A stretch of DNA of 30,226 nt from a virus: positions 1 through 30,226 of the IMG/VR virus record IMGVR_UViG_3300008262_000219. The stretch is one strand, 5' to 3'. Position numbers and translations under genes: made by a program. Below the pieces are notes generated by a model that had not been told where the DNA came from, did not search any database, and was given only the letters and a program-made list of their open reading frames with translations. Numbering within the stretch: the first letter of the stretch is position 1; every line of letters starts with the position of its first letter. Shown one piece after another: positions 8,117 through 15,985 of this stretch.

Positions 8117-8152
8117 TTGATTAAAAGCTCCCGATTTATTATTTATAAAGTA
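8117..8152 (+). promoter_or_regulatory. structural-class promoter, site 3 (metallopeptidase-like protein)
   Basis: TTGATT (8117-8122), 17 nt, TATTTA (8140-8145) within TTTATTATTTATA (8135-8147), 6 nt, ATG 8152. The whole element fits in the 39-nt gap between two genes, so the gap appears to exist only to hold the promoter. Confidence 0.78.
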
Positions 8153-9966
8153 TGGAGTTAGACAACTACAAATCTTCCAAAATAAACGAAGGTCAAAAGG
8201 CAATTGATATTATAAAAACACAAGGCGCGGGGTCTAAACCTATGAACGTGTTTGATCAAATCAGGTCTACATATAACGACTATATGCAAACAGGCATCTC
8301 CATACCTAAGTTTCAGGAAAGCGGTGAAACCGACTACGTACCACGGTTTGCTAACGCTGTAACTACAGGTTTAATAGAGGACACACTTAACTCTCCAAGG
8401 ACTATAAGTCAGGGAATTGATTTAATAAACCAAGGGAAAACCGCAGAGGGTACAGGTAAGTTAATAACAGGTGCTCTAGACCTTCCAATTCCTATTGGTA
8501 AAGGTATTGGACTTGTCGCTAAGGGTATTAAAGGAGCAAAAGCGTTAGGTATGTTAGATAACGTAATCGCAAAAGAAATATTACAAAGCGGTGCATACGG
8601 ATTTGGTAGCGGTCTACAAAACTATGGTCAAAACCCTGAACAGGGTGCTTTAAGCACTGTGGGTGCGGAAACAGCTCTTGGTATAGGTACAGCAGGTTTA
8701 TTTGGAAAAGGCGCGCCTATGGTGGCAGGTCTACTAGGTGACCAATTTGGTAAGGGGTTTAAAAAAGCACAGAAAGAAGGCAAAACATTCATAGACTTAG
8801 ACGGAAGGGAAAAATACGAAATACCTGACTGGGAGTCTGAGGTTAATGTGACAAATAGGTGGTACAAGAAAAACCCTTGGAACAACGAAACAAGAGTCTT
8901 TACCCTAAATGATAATGAGTTAAATAAAAATCTGTTATCAGTTATAGAGGGTAAAGCGAGGATTGGTAATCAGATTTACTTTGACGCTGAGAGTTTCCCA
9001 ACAAGAAAAAAGGTTGATAACTATATAACAGAATTAAAAAAGTTTTCTAGTGAAGAGTTTGCTCGTATCGAGGACTTCCCAAAAGCAAACGAAGCAAAAA
9101 AATATTTTGAAAAATTCCCTAAACTTGGTGACGTAATAACCCACCAAGAATTCTTTAAAGAGTACCCTGATATGAAGGATATTAGAGTAATTTTAAATAA
9201 TGGGGATATAGATAACATGGGTACATATATAGCGGAAGACTTACCAGGAGGACCTTATATATTAATAAACGTGCCTTCATTTATCATGATGAAGGATAAC
9301 GATGCGTTTAGAAACACAGTTTTACATGAAACCCAGCACGCTATCGATATATCTAAAAATTACAACTTTAGATCCCCACAGCTTTCAAAAAAATATTTTA
9401 ACGACAGGTATGAACAAAACCCTGAATTTAAATCTTTAGTAGATGAAACAGTAGCAAAAATTAACCAAATTGGAGAGTTAGAGAATTTAGAAAAACGATA
9501 TAGAAACAAAATGTTAATAACTAGTGATAATAAAGAAGTTTCATCATTGGCGACCGAACAATCTAAAGTGTATGACGAAATTAAAAAATTAAGAGAAGAG
9601 GTAGAGTCCTTACAACCACAATTCAACAGTCTTTTTGCTGACCCTAATAAAGGTTTTAACTTCCCTGTAGATAGCAGGCAGGCATGGTTAAACAATGAAA
9701 GTCGAAACGGGGATGAAGGTTACTCGAAAGACAAATTATTTAGAGCATTAACAGTTGAGCAATATCCATTAGACTTTAGAGGGTATTTAAGCGGTAGAGG
9801 AATGGAGATGTACGGTAGAGAGTTAGTGGAGGCAAACGCTAGAGCTGTAGAGGCAAGATCATTTATGACCCCAAAACAATTAGAAAAAGATCCGTTCACT
9901 GAAACAAGAAAAAGAGGAGCAACTATGCGAATGCCTATATTAAACGAAAGTGATTTAAAATATTAA
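8152..9966 (+). CDS. internal virion protein with HExxH zinc-metallopeptidase-like motif
   Basis: A 604-residue protein. Residues about 100-215 are Gly/Ala-rich and amphipathic to hydrophobic, such as could insert in a membrane. In the C-terminal half VLHETQHAID carries HExxH at 392-396, in the form seen in peptidase-like domains of phage polyvalent proteins, where a downstream acidic residue is the third ligand; the segment ELVEANARAVEAR (557-569) is a good candidate, with E560 or E567. A Glu/Lys coiled coil lies between (about 430-490). It is preceded by its own promoter and followed after 1 nt by the 1491-residue gene. Processing of internal proteins, or attack on a host protein after injection, would fit; neither is shown by the sequence. 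The protein could also be an inactive relative. Confidence 0.68.
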   Translation: MELDNYKSSKINEGQKAIDIIKTQGAGSKPMNVFDQIRSTYNDYMQTGISIPKFQESGETDYVPRFANAVTTGLIEDTLNSPRTISQGIDLINQGKTAEGTGKLITGALDLPIPIGKGIGLVAKGIKGAKALGMLDNVIAKEILQSGAYGFGSGLQNYGQNPEQGALSTVGAETALGIGTAGLFGKGAPMVAGLLGDQFGKGFKKAQKEGKTFIDLDGREKYEIPDWESEVNVTNRWYKKNPWNNETRVFTLNDNELNKNLLSVIEGKARIGNQIYFDAESFPTRKKVDNYITELKKFSSEEFARIEDFPKANEAKKYFEKFPKLGDVITHQEFFKEYPDMKDIRVILNNGDIDNMGTYIAEDLPGGPYILINVPSFIMMKDNDAFRNTVLHETQHAIDISKNYNFRSPQLSKKYFNDRYEQNPEFKSLVDETVAKINQIGELENLEKRYRNKMLITSDNKEVSSLATEQSKVYDEIKKLREEVESLQPQFNSLFADPNKGFNFPVDSRQAWLNNESRNGDEGYSKDKLFRALTVEQYPLDFRGYLSGRGMEMYGRELVEANARAVEARSFMTPKQLEKDPFTETRKRGATMRMPILNESDLKY

Positions 9967-9967
9967 T

Positions 9968-12900
9968 ATGAATGACAAAATATTTGAAATAGCAAAACAG
10001 ACAGCAATACAACTTGGAAAAAGAGAGTTGGAAAAACTACAGCAAAAAGTAACCGCCCCGTTTACTAACTACGCAAAAGATGTTCAAACCTATTACAGGC
10101 AATCTGTTGAACCTTACTTTACTGAAATTGGTAAAGGTATAGAAAGGGGTAAGAAACCTGAAACTCAACCTACACCTACAGAGTGGAGGTCACCTCTTTC
10201 GCAGTACTCTGAGAGGGTAACTAGACCTTTCATTCAAGGTACTATCGGAATCCAAGAGTTAACCCCAAGTGCGACAAACGCTATAAGACTATCTAAAGAG
10301 CAAGACTTACAAAATAAACTTGGAAGAACTTTAAACGAAGAAGAAAAAATTAAATTAGGTGAGGAAGTGTACGGACCTCTTTATAAAGATAGAAACGCTT
10401 TAGCATCTTTTGATGTGTTAAATCAAGGTCTTGTACAACCTGTATATGACAGATTTAAACTAGAGTTAGCAAACATAATTAACCCTGGCGCAATTGGGGG
10501 ATATGATAATTACAAAGAATTAAGACAGGGAACTGTTACAGGAAAAAGAGAATTAACCCTAAATGACGTATTTGGTACAAATGAAAAAAGTAATCCGATA
10601 GTTTACCAAGTAAATAGATTTATAGACTTCATCCCAGAACTACTTGCCCCGACAGGAGGGTCAGCAATAATAAAAGGCGCATCAAAAGCAGGACTCTTAG
10701 GTAAGGGTGCAAAAGAAGGCGGGGAAGTGCTTGCGTTTGCAGGACCTAAAATAAGTCCAGAGTCTTTAGAAAAGATTGCCATGAACAGCTCAGATATAGC
10801 AAAGTTCGTTGACTCATTCAAAGCGCAAGGCGGTGAGTTAACTAAACAAGCAGAAGATTTTATTAGAAACAGATTTAGAACTGCGGAAGATATTAATAAA
10901 TACGTAAACGAACAATCAAGTTTAAAAACATCAATTGACCAAAACGTTGGTGATTTGAATAAATATATAGATGACCAAGTTAAAAGATCACAACCTGCTA
11001 AAGAGGGTATCGCCCAAAGAGCAGGGGGCATTGTTGACTGGTATGTTAAAAACTTCGAGGACTCAATAAACCCTCTAAGTAAGTTAATAAATCAAGCGGT
11101 TAAGGGCGGTCTAAAACTTACTGAGAAAAATGATGTTTTAGCGCAAATTGAAAAGGTAAAAAGGTCCAGGCAAATCGCTGACACGTTTATGACAGAAAAC
11201 GGTCTAACCGATTTGATACAAGGTATAGACTCTTGGAAAAATTATTTAAGATTTGGTGAGTACTTAAAAGCAAAAAGATTTTTAGAAGAGTTTAGAAATG
11301 CCCCTGAAGGTACTGATTACAATAAATTATCTGGAAGAGATTTAGCAAAGGACCAAAATATCGTATCTCAATACTCGGAGGCATTTGAAGCAAAATCACA
11401 AGAGTTTAGAGAGTACTTTAGAAAACTTGCTGGGGTACTAAAAGAGTCATCTTTAATTAGCGAGAAACAATACCAGGGGTTAATTGAAAAGGTAGACTAC
11501 GCGCCAGTTCAAAGAGTTTTTGAAGAGGTAGAAAACGTTACTGCGGGCATGAAACCATCCGCACTTGCCTCTATTTCAAAGGAAGGTGTTATCAAAAGAT
11601 TTATAGGTTCAACCAGAGGTGTCGTACACCCAGTTGAAAGCGCAATTGATATGACCTACAGGATCATAAGAGAGGCGGAGGTAAACAAAGCATCCAGGAT
11701 GATAGTAGATATGGTCAAAGAAGGTATTATCCCAGGAACAGTTGCTCGTGACGCAGACAAGGTTCTTCAAAGAATTGCTTTAGCAGGTGAGATAAAAACT
11801 TATGTAAAACAAATAAACAAAATAGTAAGAACTATTACCACCAGAAAAGGTTGGGCAAGAAAACTACAGACTGAAGTAAATAGACTAAACAAAAAGGGTT
11901 ATGACATATTTGCTAAAAGAACAGGCGAACCTGATAAGTATGTTGATGAGTTAGCGCAAGCAAGAATTACAAAACTATACAATTCAAAAGACAGATGGTT
12001 TGAAGTTTTACTCCAAGACATTTACTCTGATGTGTCACCGCTAATAGATAACTTTGCTAGAGAGTTTTTTGATAAAAACGTAACCCCAGCGCAAAAGAAA
12101 GAGTTTATTAAAAATTTAACAAAAGAGCAGTTAAACGACCTTATTACACCGCTAGTTAATATGCCTTACGGTCAATATAAGAGGTTCTATAACAAGGTTT
12201 TGAAGAAAAATGAAAAACTAGACGAGCTGGCACAAGAGTTACAAAACTTAAGAGACGGTCGGGAGTTAAACCAAGTTGTAAATAACCTAATTAACAGAGA
12301 CCCTGAAGAGTTACAAAACATTAGATCCTTACTAGATAAAAAGACACCTATATTAAACAAACTAGTAGACGAGATAACCACTCTAACTGACAACCTACAG
12401 CAAAACAAAGATTACGTTAAATCGTTAAGAGAAGAGTCTAGAGAGTTAAAAGACTTAGACACTAAGTTTGAAGGCACTATCAGCGGTTTAAAAGACGGTA
12501 TTAAAGAAACTGTTATTATGGACAGAAACGTAACTGACGCTGTCAAAGGACTGTCCGTTGAGAAACTAAACACACTAAACAAAATATTAAGGTCATCTAT
12601 TAGAGTTGCGAAATTTGCATTTACAGGGGGTAACGTGCCTTTTGTTATAGCGGATATGATAAGAAACGACTGGCAAACAGTACTTTTCTCAAAAAGAGGA
12701 CTAAGGGACTCAATTGTAAACCCTCTAAACCTATTTGGATCTTTATTTGATATGGTTGGAAAAAGCGACATTTACATGGACTTCTTAAGAGAAGGTGGTG
12801 GAGACACTATCGTATCTGCTGGAAAAATAGAAGAGCAAACTGTCAAAAAGATAATGTCTGGTAAGAACCTACTTACTAAAACAGGTTATATTATCAAAAA

Positions 12901-14443
12901 CCCACAAGAGTGGTTTTCAATGATTGAAGACTCGCTGGCAAGTCCTCAAAAATTACAAAAGTTTAACTTCTATAAGATGTACCGAAAGCAGTTAGAAAGA
13001 GAGGGTTACTCTCCTGCTGACGCAAATTACATTGCTATATCAAAGACACGAGACGCCTTAACTAACTTTTACAGGTCTGGTGATATAGGTAAGGTGTTAG
13101 ACACAGTATTTGTATATTTTAACGCGGGTATCCAGGGTGCGGTATCCCTTAGAAGATTAGCACTTCAAGACCCAAAGAAGTTTGCCATTGGGTTTACTAC
13201 TACTCTCGCAATCCCTGAGATAGTATCTACCCTATACAACATCTCAACACCAGAAAGAAAAGAAGCGTATGACAAAATTCCTGAGGGTGATAAAGAAAGA
13301 AACTTTATTATTTTACCTGAAACTCCTATATACAACGAAAAGGGAGAACCTTTTTTCTGGGCAGTACCTAAACCATTAGGTTTAAATAATCTTATTAACC
13401 CTGTCAGAAAATTCACACTTGGGTCTTATAACTATGACGCAAAAACAGCAATGGATATATTTAACGAGTTAACAGGGGCGTTTACAGGTTTCAAAGCGCC
13501 ATCTCAAGACGGAGGTGTAAACCCGTTAGCATCTCAAACTGTTCCGTGGTTAACAAGAGGTTTAGTAGAAACCGCTATAAATAAAAACCTATATACAGGA
13601 AGGGAAATTGAGGATGCTGATATGAGAAGGTTACCTGTAAGCGAAAGAGTTGAAACAAACACTTCTTTTACCTCAAGACAAATAGCAAAGGGATTACAAG
13701 ACGCAGGTATTGAGATATCCCCGCTCATGGTAGATAACTTTATAAACTCACAATTTGGTGCTGTCGGAAGGCAAGTACAAAACAAACTAGATACAGGCGC
13801 AGTAGCATTAGGATTAGCACCAGAGGAGCAAATAGGCGGAAAAGAAATTGGGCAGTCTATTAGCGAGGTTATTTATAGGGCAAGGGGCGGTGAAGATATT
13901 AGAAAACTGTCAAAACAACAGCAGTTAGAAGCACAACAGTTAGCATTACAAAAACTACAACTTCAAAGAGCTTTAAGCAGTAATGATATTGCCACAGCAA
14001 ATAATTTAATTCCTAACCTAACAAAGACAGAGTTCAACAACCTGGTAGACAGCATGCAAAAAGACGTTATTAGAGACCAAATGACAAACATGCAAAAATA
14101 CCTATTTAACAGGAGCGAGGCAGAGTTAAAAAAGATAGAGTTGTCAAACCCTGAGTTAGCAAACGATATTAAGTTTGTAAGAGAGGCAAAAGAGGTAGTT
14201 AAAAATACAACATTACCTTCTGTGGATCAATTAGAGTTAAACTTCAGACCTTCAGGAACTGGGGGAGCAAAGATGAGTACTACTGCTAAAAAGATATCTA
14301 TAAAGGGCGGTACAGGTAGAAGAAAAACATCTATTGCTAAAGCAAAAGCACCTAAGTTAAAAGGCGTAAAAGTTAAAAAGAGCAAGTTAGCAAAGATGAA
14401 ACAACCTAAATTTAAACCTATTAAAATTAAAAGAAATGTTTAG
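9968..14443 (+). CDS. giant polyvalent internal virion protein (1491 residues)
   Basis: The largest gene in the window. The protein is mostly helical with long Lys/Glu/Asn-rich stretches and a coiled-coil region at about 730-860. Residues about 885-1050 contain GGNVPFVIADMIRNDW and later FYRSGDIGKVLDTVFVYFNAG, which resemble the large polyvalent-protein-associated domain (LPD38-like) found in phage injected proteins. The last 60 residues are strongly basic (repeated Lys and Arg with SIKGGTGRRKTS, KAPKLKG), suited to contact DNA inside the capsid. By place and size it corresponds to the large ejection proteins of podoviruses (T7 gp15/gp16 role). I see no lytic transglycosylase signature with confidence. 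It starts 1 nt after the previous stop without a clear ribosome binding site, so translation is likely coupled. Confidence 0.72.
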   Translation: MNDKIFEIAKQTAIQLGKRELEKLQQKVTAPFTNYAKDVQTYYRQSVEPYFTEIGKGIERGKKPETQPTPTEWRSPLSQYSERVTRPFIQGTIGIQELTPSATNAIRLSKEQDLQNKLGRTLNEEEKIKLGEEVYGPLYKDRNALASFDVLNQGLVQPVYDRFKLELANIINPGAIGGYDNYKELRQGTVTGKRELTLNDVFGTNEKSNPIVYQVNRFIDFIPELLAPTGGSAIIKGASKAGLLGKGAKEGGEVLAFAGPKISPESLEKIAMNSSDIAKFVDSFKAQGGELTKQAEDFIRNRFRTAEDINKYVNEQSSLKTSIDQNVGDLNKYIDDQVKRSQPAKEGIAQRAGGIVDWYVKNFEDSINPLSKLINQAVKGGLKLTEKNDVLAQIEKVKRSRQIADTFMTENGLTDLIQGIDSWKNYLRFGEYLKAKRFLEEFRNAPEGTDYNKLSGRDLAKDQNIVSQYSEAFEAKSQEFREYFRKLAGVLKESSLISEKQYQGLIEKVDYAPVQRVFEEVENVTAGMKPSALASISKEGVIKRFIGSTRGVVHPVESAIDMTYRIIREAEVNKASRMIVDMVKEGIIPGTVARDADKVLQRIALAGEIKTYVKQINKIVRTITTRKGWARKLQTEVNRLNKKGYDIFAKRTGEPDKYVDELAQARITKLYNSKDRWFEVLLQDIYSDVSPLIDNFAREFFDKNVTPAQKKEFIKNLTKEQLNDLITPLVNMPYGQYKRFYNKVLKKNEKLDELAQELQNLRDGRELNQVVNNLINRDPEELQNIRSLLDKKTPILNKLVDEITTLTDNLQQNKDYVKSLREESRELKDLDTKFEGTISGLKDGIKETVIMDRNVTDAVKGLSVEKLNTLNKILRSSIRVAKFAFTGGNVPFVIADMIRNDWQTVLFSKRGLRDSIVNPLNLFGSLFDMVGKSDIYMDFLREGGGDTIVSAGKIEEQTVKKIMSGKNLLTKTGYIIKNPQEWFSMIEDSLASPQKLQKFNFYKMYRKQLEREGYSPADANYIAISKTRDALTNFYRSGDIGKVLDTVFVYFNAGIQGAVSLRRLALQDPKKFAIGFTTTLAIPEIVSTLYNISTPERKEAYDKIPEGDKERNFIILPETPIYNEKGEPFFWAVPKPLGLNNLINPVRKFTLGSYNYDAKTAMDIFNELTGAFTGFKAPSQDGGVNPLASQTVPWLTRGLVETAINKNLYTGREIEDADMRRLPVSERVETNTSFTSRQIAKGLQDAGIEISPLMVDNFINSQFGAVGRQVQNKLDTGAVALGLAPEEQIGGKEIGQSISEVIYRARGGEDIRKLSKQQQLEAQQLALQKLQLQRALSSNDIATANNLIPNLTKTEFNNLVDSMQKDVIRDQMTNMQKYLFNRSEAELKKIELSNPELANDIKFVREAKEVVKNTTLPSVDQLELNFRPSGTGGAKMSTTAKKISIKGGTGRRKTSIAKAKAPKLKGVKVKKSKLAKMKQPKFKPIKIKRNV

Positions 14444-14456
14444 TACTTTAAAATTA
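14421..14456 (+). promoter_or_regulatory. possible structural-class promoter variant (small basic genes)
   Basis: TTTAGTACTTTAA (14439-14451) is a degenerate copy of the promoter core and is followed by AATT and an A at 14456, the same bases that precede the start A at two of the six leaderless sites. TTAAAA (14421-14426) sits at the -35 place, 17 nt upstream of TACTTT. Here the predicted start is 24 nt before the ATG and a GAAAGG ribosome binding site lies in between. It overlaps the end of the giant gene. Weaker than the other sites. Confidence 0.4.
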
Positions 14457-14479
14457 GTAACAAATTGAAAGGTAATAAC

Positions 14480-14641
14480 ATGCCAATGGTCGGAAAAAAG
14501 AAATTCCCATATACAAAAGAGGGAAAGAAAAAAGCAATGTCTTACGCTAAAAAAGAAGGCAAAGAAATGAAGATGTCTAAAAAAGCATACATGAAACATG
14601 AATCTTCAGAGTACAAAATGAAAGGCAAAAAGAAAAAGTAA
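14480..14641 (+). CDS. tiny Lys-rich virion-associated protein A
   Basis: A 53-residue, strongly basic protein beginning MPMVGKKKFPYTKEGKKKAM, with about a third of its residues Lys. Proteins with this start (MPMV.GKKFPYT) recur in environmental podovirus genomes, near capsid genes. GAAAGG 7 nt before the ATG is a good ribosome binding site. The stop TAA shares its last A with the ATG of the next gene (TAATG). Likely role is binding DNA or neutralising charge in the head; this is inference from composition only. Confidence 0.72.
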   Translation: MPMVGKKKFPYTKEGKKKAMSYAKKEGKEMKMSKKAYMKHESSEYKMKGKKKK

Positions 14642-14811
14642 TGCCACTCAAAAAAGGTTCTTCTAAAAAAGTAGTTAGTTCCAACATCAGAGAACTTTAC
14701 AAAGACAATAAAAAGTCAGGTAAAGAAAAAGGTGCTGGTGGTAAAGCAAGAAGTAGAGCGCAAATAATTGCCATCGCTCTTGCTAAAGCAGGTAAGTCAA
14801 GGAAAAAGTAA
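14641..14811 (+). CDS. tiny Lys-rich virion-associated protein B (DUF6496-like)
   Basis: A 56-residue basic protein, MPLKKGSSKKVVSSNIREL at the start and AQIIAIALAKAGKSRKK at the end. The end resembles the QAIAIALSKAG signature of the short phage family DUF6496. It begins on the A of the preceding stop codon and ends on the A of the next ATG, so the three genes form a TAATG-linked chain that must be translated by re-initiation. Function unknown; DNA binding is likely from charge. Confidence 0.72.
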   Translation: MPLKKGSSKKVVSSNIRELYKDNKKSGKEKGAGGKARSRAQIIAIALAKAGKSRKK

Positions 14812-15086
14812 TGGCATACAAGACTCCCGCATGGCAAAGGAAAGCTGGTAAAGACCCTAAAGGCGGTCTTAATAAGAAAGGGATCGCATCTTACAGAAGA
14901 GAAAACCCTGGCAGTAAATTGTCATCCGCAGTCACCACACCCCCATCCAAACTTAAAAAGGGTTCAAAGGCGTATAACCGAAGAAAGTCTTTTTGCGCGA
15001 GGATGGGAGGTATGCCTGGTCCTATGAAAGACGAAAAAGGGAGACCTACTAGAAAAGCTTTATCACTTAGAAAGTGGAACTGTTAA
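14811..15086 (+). CDS. small basic protein C (DUF6321-like)
   Basis: A 91-residue basic protein, MAYKTPAWQRKAGKDPKGGL at the start, with two Cys (C67 near FCARMGGMPGP and the final C91). Relatives with the opening AYKTPAWTRKEGKNPxGGL are frequent in marine and freshwater phages and I recognise the pattern as DUF6321-like. It is linked by TAATG to the gene before it. Its last 24 nt overlap the 3' end of the leftward XRE gene, so the two units converge here. Function unknown; a head or DNA-associated role fits its charge and place. Confidence 0.75.
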   Translation: MAYKTPAWQRKAGKDPKGGLNKKGIASYRRENPGSKLSSAVTTPPSKLKKGSKAYNRRKSFCARMGGMPGPMKDEKGRPTRKALSLRKWNC

Positions 15087-15323
15087 TTTTTTCGGTGTTT
15101 TAAATATATTTTCTTTTAAATCTAAAGCGTAATCGCAAACAAATATAATCTTAAAAAAAATGTCTAAACTAGGGGATACCTGACCCTTTTCATAAGCAGA
15201 TATTGTTTTACCAGAAACCCCTACTTTCAAACCTAACCTTTCCTGACTAAGACCTTTGTCTACTCTAAGTTGTCTAATAAAAGCTGGTACATCAATGAAA
15301 TCAGGCAAAGTGTAATTTAACAT
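15063..15323 (-). CDS. XRE-family helix-turn-helix regulator
   Basis: An 86-residue DNA-binding protein. Residues about 12-65 form a Cro/C1-type HTH (IRQLRVDKGLSQERLGLKVGVSGKTISAYEKG), including the conserved LSQExLG and ISxxExG segments. It consists of little more than the HTH, as in Cro-like repressors or antitoxin-like regulators. It is the only leftward gene in the structural region and is driven by its own perfect extended -10 box. It probably controls neighbouring genes or itself; an inverted-repeat operator is not obvious. It could belong to the inserted patch with the following two genes. No integrase or partner repressor is present to argue for lysogeny. Confidence 0.88.
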   Translation of the reverse strand: MLNYTLPDFIDVPAFIRQLRVDKGLSQERLGLKVGVSGKTISAYEKGQVSPSLDIFFKIIFVCDYALDLKENIFKTPKKLTVPLSK

Positions 15324-15340
15324 CTGGCACGATTATATCA
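15324..15340 (-). promoter_or_regulatory. extended -10 promoter of the XRE gene
   Basis: The minus strand reads TGATATAAT (15340-15332) and then 8 nt to the ATG that ends at 15323. It is an exact copy of the extended -10 box of the leftward 183-residue gene. The leader would be at most two nt, so this message is also effectively leaderless. Confidence 0.7.
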
Positions 15341-15378
15341 AACATAGTAATCTTTGGATAAGCACAGGAGGAGATATT

Positions 15379-15597
15379 ATGCCCCACTTTCATTTTGAAC
15401 TTCACATTGTCCTTGTGAAGTTTGGTGAGCAACCTGTTCATATGACGCGCCGAGTACTTGATATTTACATGTCAATTATTGTCGAGCTGGCATATAACAT
15501 GGCAAAGAGTTACATCAAGGATGGGTGGAAGATTGCGGAGTTAGAAACAAGGGACTTTGTCTTTCATGAGGACATAGGTACAGCATGGAACGATTAG
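15379..15597 (+). CDS. hypothetical protein, 72 residues
   Basis: A short protein of unknown family, starting MPHFHFELHIVLVKFG. The first strand-rich part alternates His, Phe and Glu, and the rest is amphipathic (helical VELAYNMAKSYIKDGW). The start is well defined by a strong AGGAGG at 15366-15371, unlike most genes here, and the base composition looks less AT-rich than the flanking virion genes. The stop codon overlaps the ribosome binding site of the HNH gene, so the two are one operon. It is likely part of an accessory insertion. Confidence 0.6.
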   Translation: MPHFHFELHIVLVKFGEQPVHMTRRVLDIYMSIIVELAYNMAKSYIKDGWKIAELETRDFVFHEDIGTAWND

Positions 15598-15607
15598 GAG
15601 GTTTTAT

Positions 15608-15868
15608 GTGTCAAGACTCAGTAAAGAGTTCAGGTATAAGATACTTGAGCGGGATAACTTTCGTTGCAGGTTTTGTAATCGGGGTGGTCGGTATTCTGAC
15701 TATATTCTCGAAATACACCACATCGTCTGGAGGCGACACGGTGGATCGGACAATCCTGCTAATTTAATGACCATATGCTCAAGGTGTCATGACATCTTGC
15801 ATTACGGGGTCGAAAGCGGGAGACCTTATACCTTCAGAGAACTCAAAAACAGACAGGGCGGAGTCTGA
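15608..15868 (+). CDS. HNH endonuclease
   Basis: An 86-residue HNH nuclease. A first zinc knuckle CRFC (near residue 20-23) precedes the His-His of IHHIVWRRHGG, the Asn of DNPANLM and a second knuckle CSRCHDILH that supplies the final His. Both the ββα-metal core and the structural zinc site look complete. The start is GTG 15608, placed by AGGAGG 6 nt upstream; the ATG two bases earlier is in the wrong frame. Small free-standing HNH proteins in phages act as homing endonucleases or as helpers of DNA packaging; its place between virion genes, away from terminase, and its Shine-Dalgarno and base usage favour a mobile gene. Confidence 0.88.
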   Translation: MSRLSKEFRYKILERDNFRCRFCNRGGRYSDYILEIHHIVWRRHGGSDNPANLMTICSRCHDILHYGVESGRPYTFRELKNRQGGV

Positions 15869-15879
15869 AATTTCCGCCC
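15856..15879 (+). terminator. stem-loop at the end of the HNH gene
   Basis: GGGCGGA (15856-15862) pairs with TCCGCCC (15873-15879) across a 10-nt loop that contains the HNH stop codon. No T run follows, so it is a weak intrinsic terminator at best; it might separate the accessory patch from the capsid promoter 15 nt further on, or protect the 3' end of the message. Confidence 0.4.
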
Positions 15880-15893
15880 ACTTTCCAAAACAT

Positions 15894-15929
15894 TTGACAA
15901 CAAAATATCTATTTATTACTTATTGATTA
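15894..15929 (+). promoter_or_regulatory. structural-class promoter, site 7 (scaffold-capsid), with leader
   Basis: A perfect TTGACA (15894-15899), 17 nt, TACTTA (15917-15922) within TTTATTACTTATT (15912-15924). The predicted start is the A at 15929, in GATTAG, 57 nt before the scaffold ATG. This is the copy that separates promoter from translation signal: the motif keeps its -35 spacing although no start codon follows it. The perfect -35 box suits the high demand for capsid protein. Confidence 0.75.
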
Positions 15930-15942
15930 GTTTTATAGGGTG

Positions 15943-15967
15943 ATGCTCGCCCACATAAATAGAGCAT
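15943..15967 (+). promoter_or_regulatory. 5' leader stem-loop of the scaffold-capsid message
   Basis: ATGCTC (15943-15948) pairs with GAGCAT (15962-15967), 14 nt from the predicted 5' end and just before the AAGG ribosome binding site at 15971. A 5' hairpin in this place may stabilise the message. The same bases form an 8-codon open frame, ATG at 15943 to TAG at 15967-15969. Both readings are tentative. Confidence 0.4.
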
Positions 15968-15985
15968 AGAAAGGTAAAACTAAAA

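Noticed and set aside
10603-11031. Leftward 142-codon frame inside the giant gene (also 12412-12771 and 13534-13785)
   Set aside because: These are antisense shadows of a codon-biased gene; no promoter, ribosome binding site or recognisable protein.
15585-15767. 60-codon frame overlapping the HNH gene
   Set aside because: It is a shadow of the HNH frame, which has zinc knuckles and a proper GTG start with AGGAGG.
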